Below are positions 53,001 to 54,099 of a DNA stretch of 54,099 bases, in pieces. The notes beneath the pieces are model-generated. The model made no database searches and was not told where the DNA came from. It saw only the letters and a program-made list of their open reading frames with translations. This stretch comes from Bacteroidales bacterium (GTDB lineage Bacteria > Bacteroidota > Bacteroidia > Bacteroidales > WCHB1-69): positions 1 through 54,099 of the forward strand of contig JAFXSR010000073.1 in the NCBI GenBank assembly GCA_017525505.1. Reading direction: 5' to 3'. The position numbers and the translations under genes were made by a program. Each line of letters begins with the position of its first letter. Position 1 is the stretch's first letter.

Positions 53001-54099
53001 TCGCAAGCGGTGAGTTCTTCAATGTATTGAGTGCTGTGGTTAACGGTGAGATGCAGGATGACCAGACTGTCGCAACCTACGGCATTGGTAGTGTGATAGG
53101 TGGCCGTGTCAGTGCTTTCGTAGAACATTCTTCCGTGCCATAAGATAGAGTCGCAGGCGGTGAGTTCTTCAACATATTGTGTGCTGTGATTTACAGTGAG
53201 GTTTAAGATCACCAAGCTATCGCAGCCGGCCGCTGTTGTGGTGAGATAGGTGGCGGTGTCGGTGCTTTCATAGAACATTCTTCCATGCCATGAGATGGAA
53301 TCGCAGGCGGTCAGTTCATCAATGTATTGTTTGCTGTGATTGACGGTCAGATGTAGGATCACCAGACTGTCGCAGCCCACGGCGTTGGAGGTATGGTAGG
53401 TGGCCGTATCAGTGCTTTCATAGAAGGTTCTTCCGTGCCATGAAAGGGAGTCACAAGCGGTGAGTTCTTCTATGTATTGAGTGCTGTGGTTAACGGTCAG
53501 ATGCAAAATAACCAGACTGTCGCAGCCTACGGCGTTGGTGGTATGGTAGGTGGCGGTGTCCGTGCTCTCATAGAACATTCGGCCATTCCACAGAACAGAG
53601 TCGCAAGCGGTGAGTTCTTCTATAAACTGAGAAGAGTGTCTGACGGTCAGGTTGAGGGTGACCAGCGAGTCGCAGTTGGCGGCGTTGGTCAGCGTGAAGG
53701 TGGCGGTGTTGTTGCTCTCGGTGTAGGTCACGCCGTCAATCCAGGTGAAGGAGTCGCAGACATCGTGAACGTCGGTGTAGTAGGTAGGCTGGTTCACGGT
53801 GAGATGCAGGATGGTGACGCTGTCGCATAAGGTGACGGCGGACTGAGCGGTGTGAGAGAGTATAGTGTCTGCAGTGGCCACAACGTAGAAGCCGAGACTG
53901 TCGAAGACCTCACCTGCGCAGAGGGTGTGATACAGCGGAACGGTGTCGGTGAGGGTGACATACAGGTGCATGGTCAGGACGCTGTCGGCACCGGAGGCTG
54001 CGGTGAGCGTCACGGTGCTGTCACCGGTACCGTAGAAGACTACGTTGTTCCAGGTCACAGGCAAAACGGTCTCGCAGACGGTGGAGTCAGCGGATGCGG
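50009..54099 (-). CDS. Giant T9SS type B exported repeat protein, N-terminus cut by window edge
   Basis: The frame is open to the right edge, so the 5' end is missing; at least 1,360 residues are visible. The visible N-terminal part has Ig-like strands. Then come fourteen near-identical 50-residue repeats (about 51543-53642), each with two cysteines and the pattern ACDSxxWHGRMFYESTDTATY...GCDSLVILHLTVNHS, followed by seven diverged repeats of the same plan (CESYxWNGQTYT, GCTQVDTLHLTINH). A linker leads to a C-terminal gliding-motility-type (CHU_C) domain with MPNAFTPNGDGLNDVF and YNRWGELVF, the type B T9SS sorting signal. The protein is expected on the cell surface or secreted; adhesion is inferred from the repeat architecture. 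Function and full size are unknown. Confidence 0.92.
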   Translation of the reverse strand, partial: ASADSTVCETVLPVTWNNVVFYGTGDSTVTLTAASGADSVLTMHLYVTLTDTVPLYHTLCAGEVFDSLGFYVVATADTILSHTAQSAVTLCDSVTILHLTVNQPTYYTDVHDVCDSFTWIDGVTYTESNNTATFTLTNAANCDSLVTLNLTVRHSSQFIEELTACDSVLWNGRMFYESTDTATYHTTNAVGCDSLVILHLTVNHSTQYIEELTACDSLSWHGRTFYESTDTATYHTSNAVGCDSLVILHLTVNHSKQYIDELTACDSISWHGRMFYESTDTATYLTTTAAGCDSLVILNLTVNHSTQYVEELTACDSILWHGRMFYESTDTATYHTTNAVGCDSLVILHLTVNHSTQYIEELTACDSLSWHGRTFYESTDTATYHTTNAVGCDSLVILHLTINHSKQYIDELTACDSLSWHGRMFYESTDTATYLTTTMAGCDSLVILHLTINHSKQYIDELVACDSAIWHGRTFYESTDTATYHTSTLTGCDSLVILHLTVNHSTQYIDELTVCDSILWHGRMFYESTDTATYHTTNAVGCDSLIILHLTVNHSTQYIEELVACDSAIWHGRIFFESTDTATYHTTNAVGCDSLVILHLTINHSKQYIDELTACDSISWHGRMFYESTDTATYLTTTATGCDSLVILHLTINHSTQYIEELTACDSLLWHGRMFYESTDTATYHTTNAVGCDSLVILHLTVNHSTQYIEELTACDSISWHGRMFYESTDTATYHTTNAVGCDSLVILHLTINHSTQYIEELVACDSILWHGRMFYESTDTATYHTTNAVGCDSLVILHLTINHSKQYIDELTACDSIVWHGRMFYESTDTATYLTTTMAGCDSLVILHLTINHSSTGIDEQTACESFTWIDSVTYTESTHTPTFTLSNAAGCDSVVTLHLTIFHPQHTATDIEVCESYSWNGQTFTTSGDYTYEHTDDNGCTQVDTLHLIVNHPQHTATTQSACESYTWHGQSYTTSGTYYYTHDDAHGCTQVDTLYLTINHPQHTAITEIACESFVWNGQTYSASGTYTHAQDDENGCSQVDTLHLTINHNSSSEFTIVECESYTWNNTTYTESGNYTQSFPNAVGCDSIVTLHLTINHPQHLSIVQSACESFEWHGQTFTESGDYTFTHEDENGCTQVDTLHLTINFPAHTATTEYVCHPFFWNGQTYTASGDYIFTHIDANGCDQVDTLHLIFVDTTTAIISHTYDFCDEESATLEVISDLPNIEWNTGETTPIITVHESGIYTVTASQGQCSISRDYVIKPCERKILMPNAFTPNGDGLNDVFCIPEGYLDQLDDEGFEVYIYNRWGELVFTSRDTHFRWDGTVNGRLFLNYTYSYLIKYTNKSGAPDVIKGSVIVL
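51543..53642. repeat. Fourteen tandem 150-bp repeats in the adhesin gene
   Basis: The motif GAACATTC, or its close variants, recurs every 150 bp (for example 51623, 51773, 51923, 52073, 52223 region), fourteen times, in phase with the coding frame. Some units differ at only a few percent of bases. Units 3, 6, 10 and 14 (counted from the N-terminus) share the combination SKQYIDEL and TYLTTT, which indicates duplication of blocks of three to four units. Confidence 0.85.

Noticed and set aside
51543..53642. CRISPR array
   Set aside because: The regular 150-bp periodicity is coding repeat DNA without unique spacers; no cas genes are present.

Overview
The window looks like a chromosomal segment of an uncultured Bacteroidota member, most likely Bacteroidales. 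The evidence is TAnnTTTG-type -7 promoter boxes in front of many genes, few Shine-Dalgarno sites, the rplM-rpsI-rpsB-tsf cluster, a type IX secretion (T9SS type B) C-terminal domain on a giant repeat protein, a FISUMP domain protein and many short dispersed palindromes. No rRNA or tRNA gene was seen. The one RNA gene is RNase P RNA.

Positions 1-9900 are an accessory region. A six-gene operon on the minus strand runs from 5677 to beyond the left edge: TerB-like/zinc-ribbon membrane protein, SPFH protein with a C-terminal GYF_2 domain, a second GYF_2 protein, a four-helix membrane protein, an exported MORN-like/FISUMP protein and a metallo-beta-lactamase fold protein cut by the window edge. Beside it lie a DUF4143-type ATPase, a Ser/Thr kinase gene broken by an in-frame amber codon, its overlapping partner, and a divergent small gene of a Bacteroidota family. 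A composite palindromic element and a shared GAACC-spacer-GAACC box sit in the control regions. This is the best candidate for an undescribed (stress- or defence-like) system.

Positions 9.9-31 kb hold housekeeping and envelope genes: a gate-domain membrane protein with a porin, lon, a lipoprotein, a degraded REP-associated transposase, trpS followed by a VWA protein and a DUF4159 protein, rnpB, dnaN, a five-gene glycan-modification operon (FAD oxidoreductase, two GT2 enzymes, aldo/keto reductase, GT39-like protein with TPRs), ybaK, an AAA ATPase and rluD. The gaps are rich in small repeats, and one palindromic repeat lies inside the GT39 gene.

Positions 32-50 kb are the translation/transcription core: an 819-residue exported protein, then tsf-rpsB-rpsI-rplM (minus) divergent from secE-nusG-rplK-rplA-rplJ-rplL-rpoB-rpoC-DUF3467 (plus). 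rpoB appears to start with TTG behind a strong hairpin, and RpsB carries a long charged tail.

Positions 50009-54099 carry the 3' part of a giant T9SS-exported adhesin-like protein with fourteen near-identical 150-bp repeats followed by seven diverged ones.
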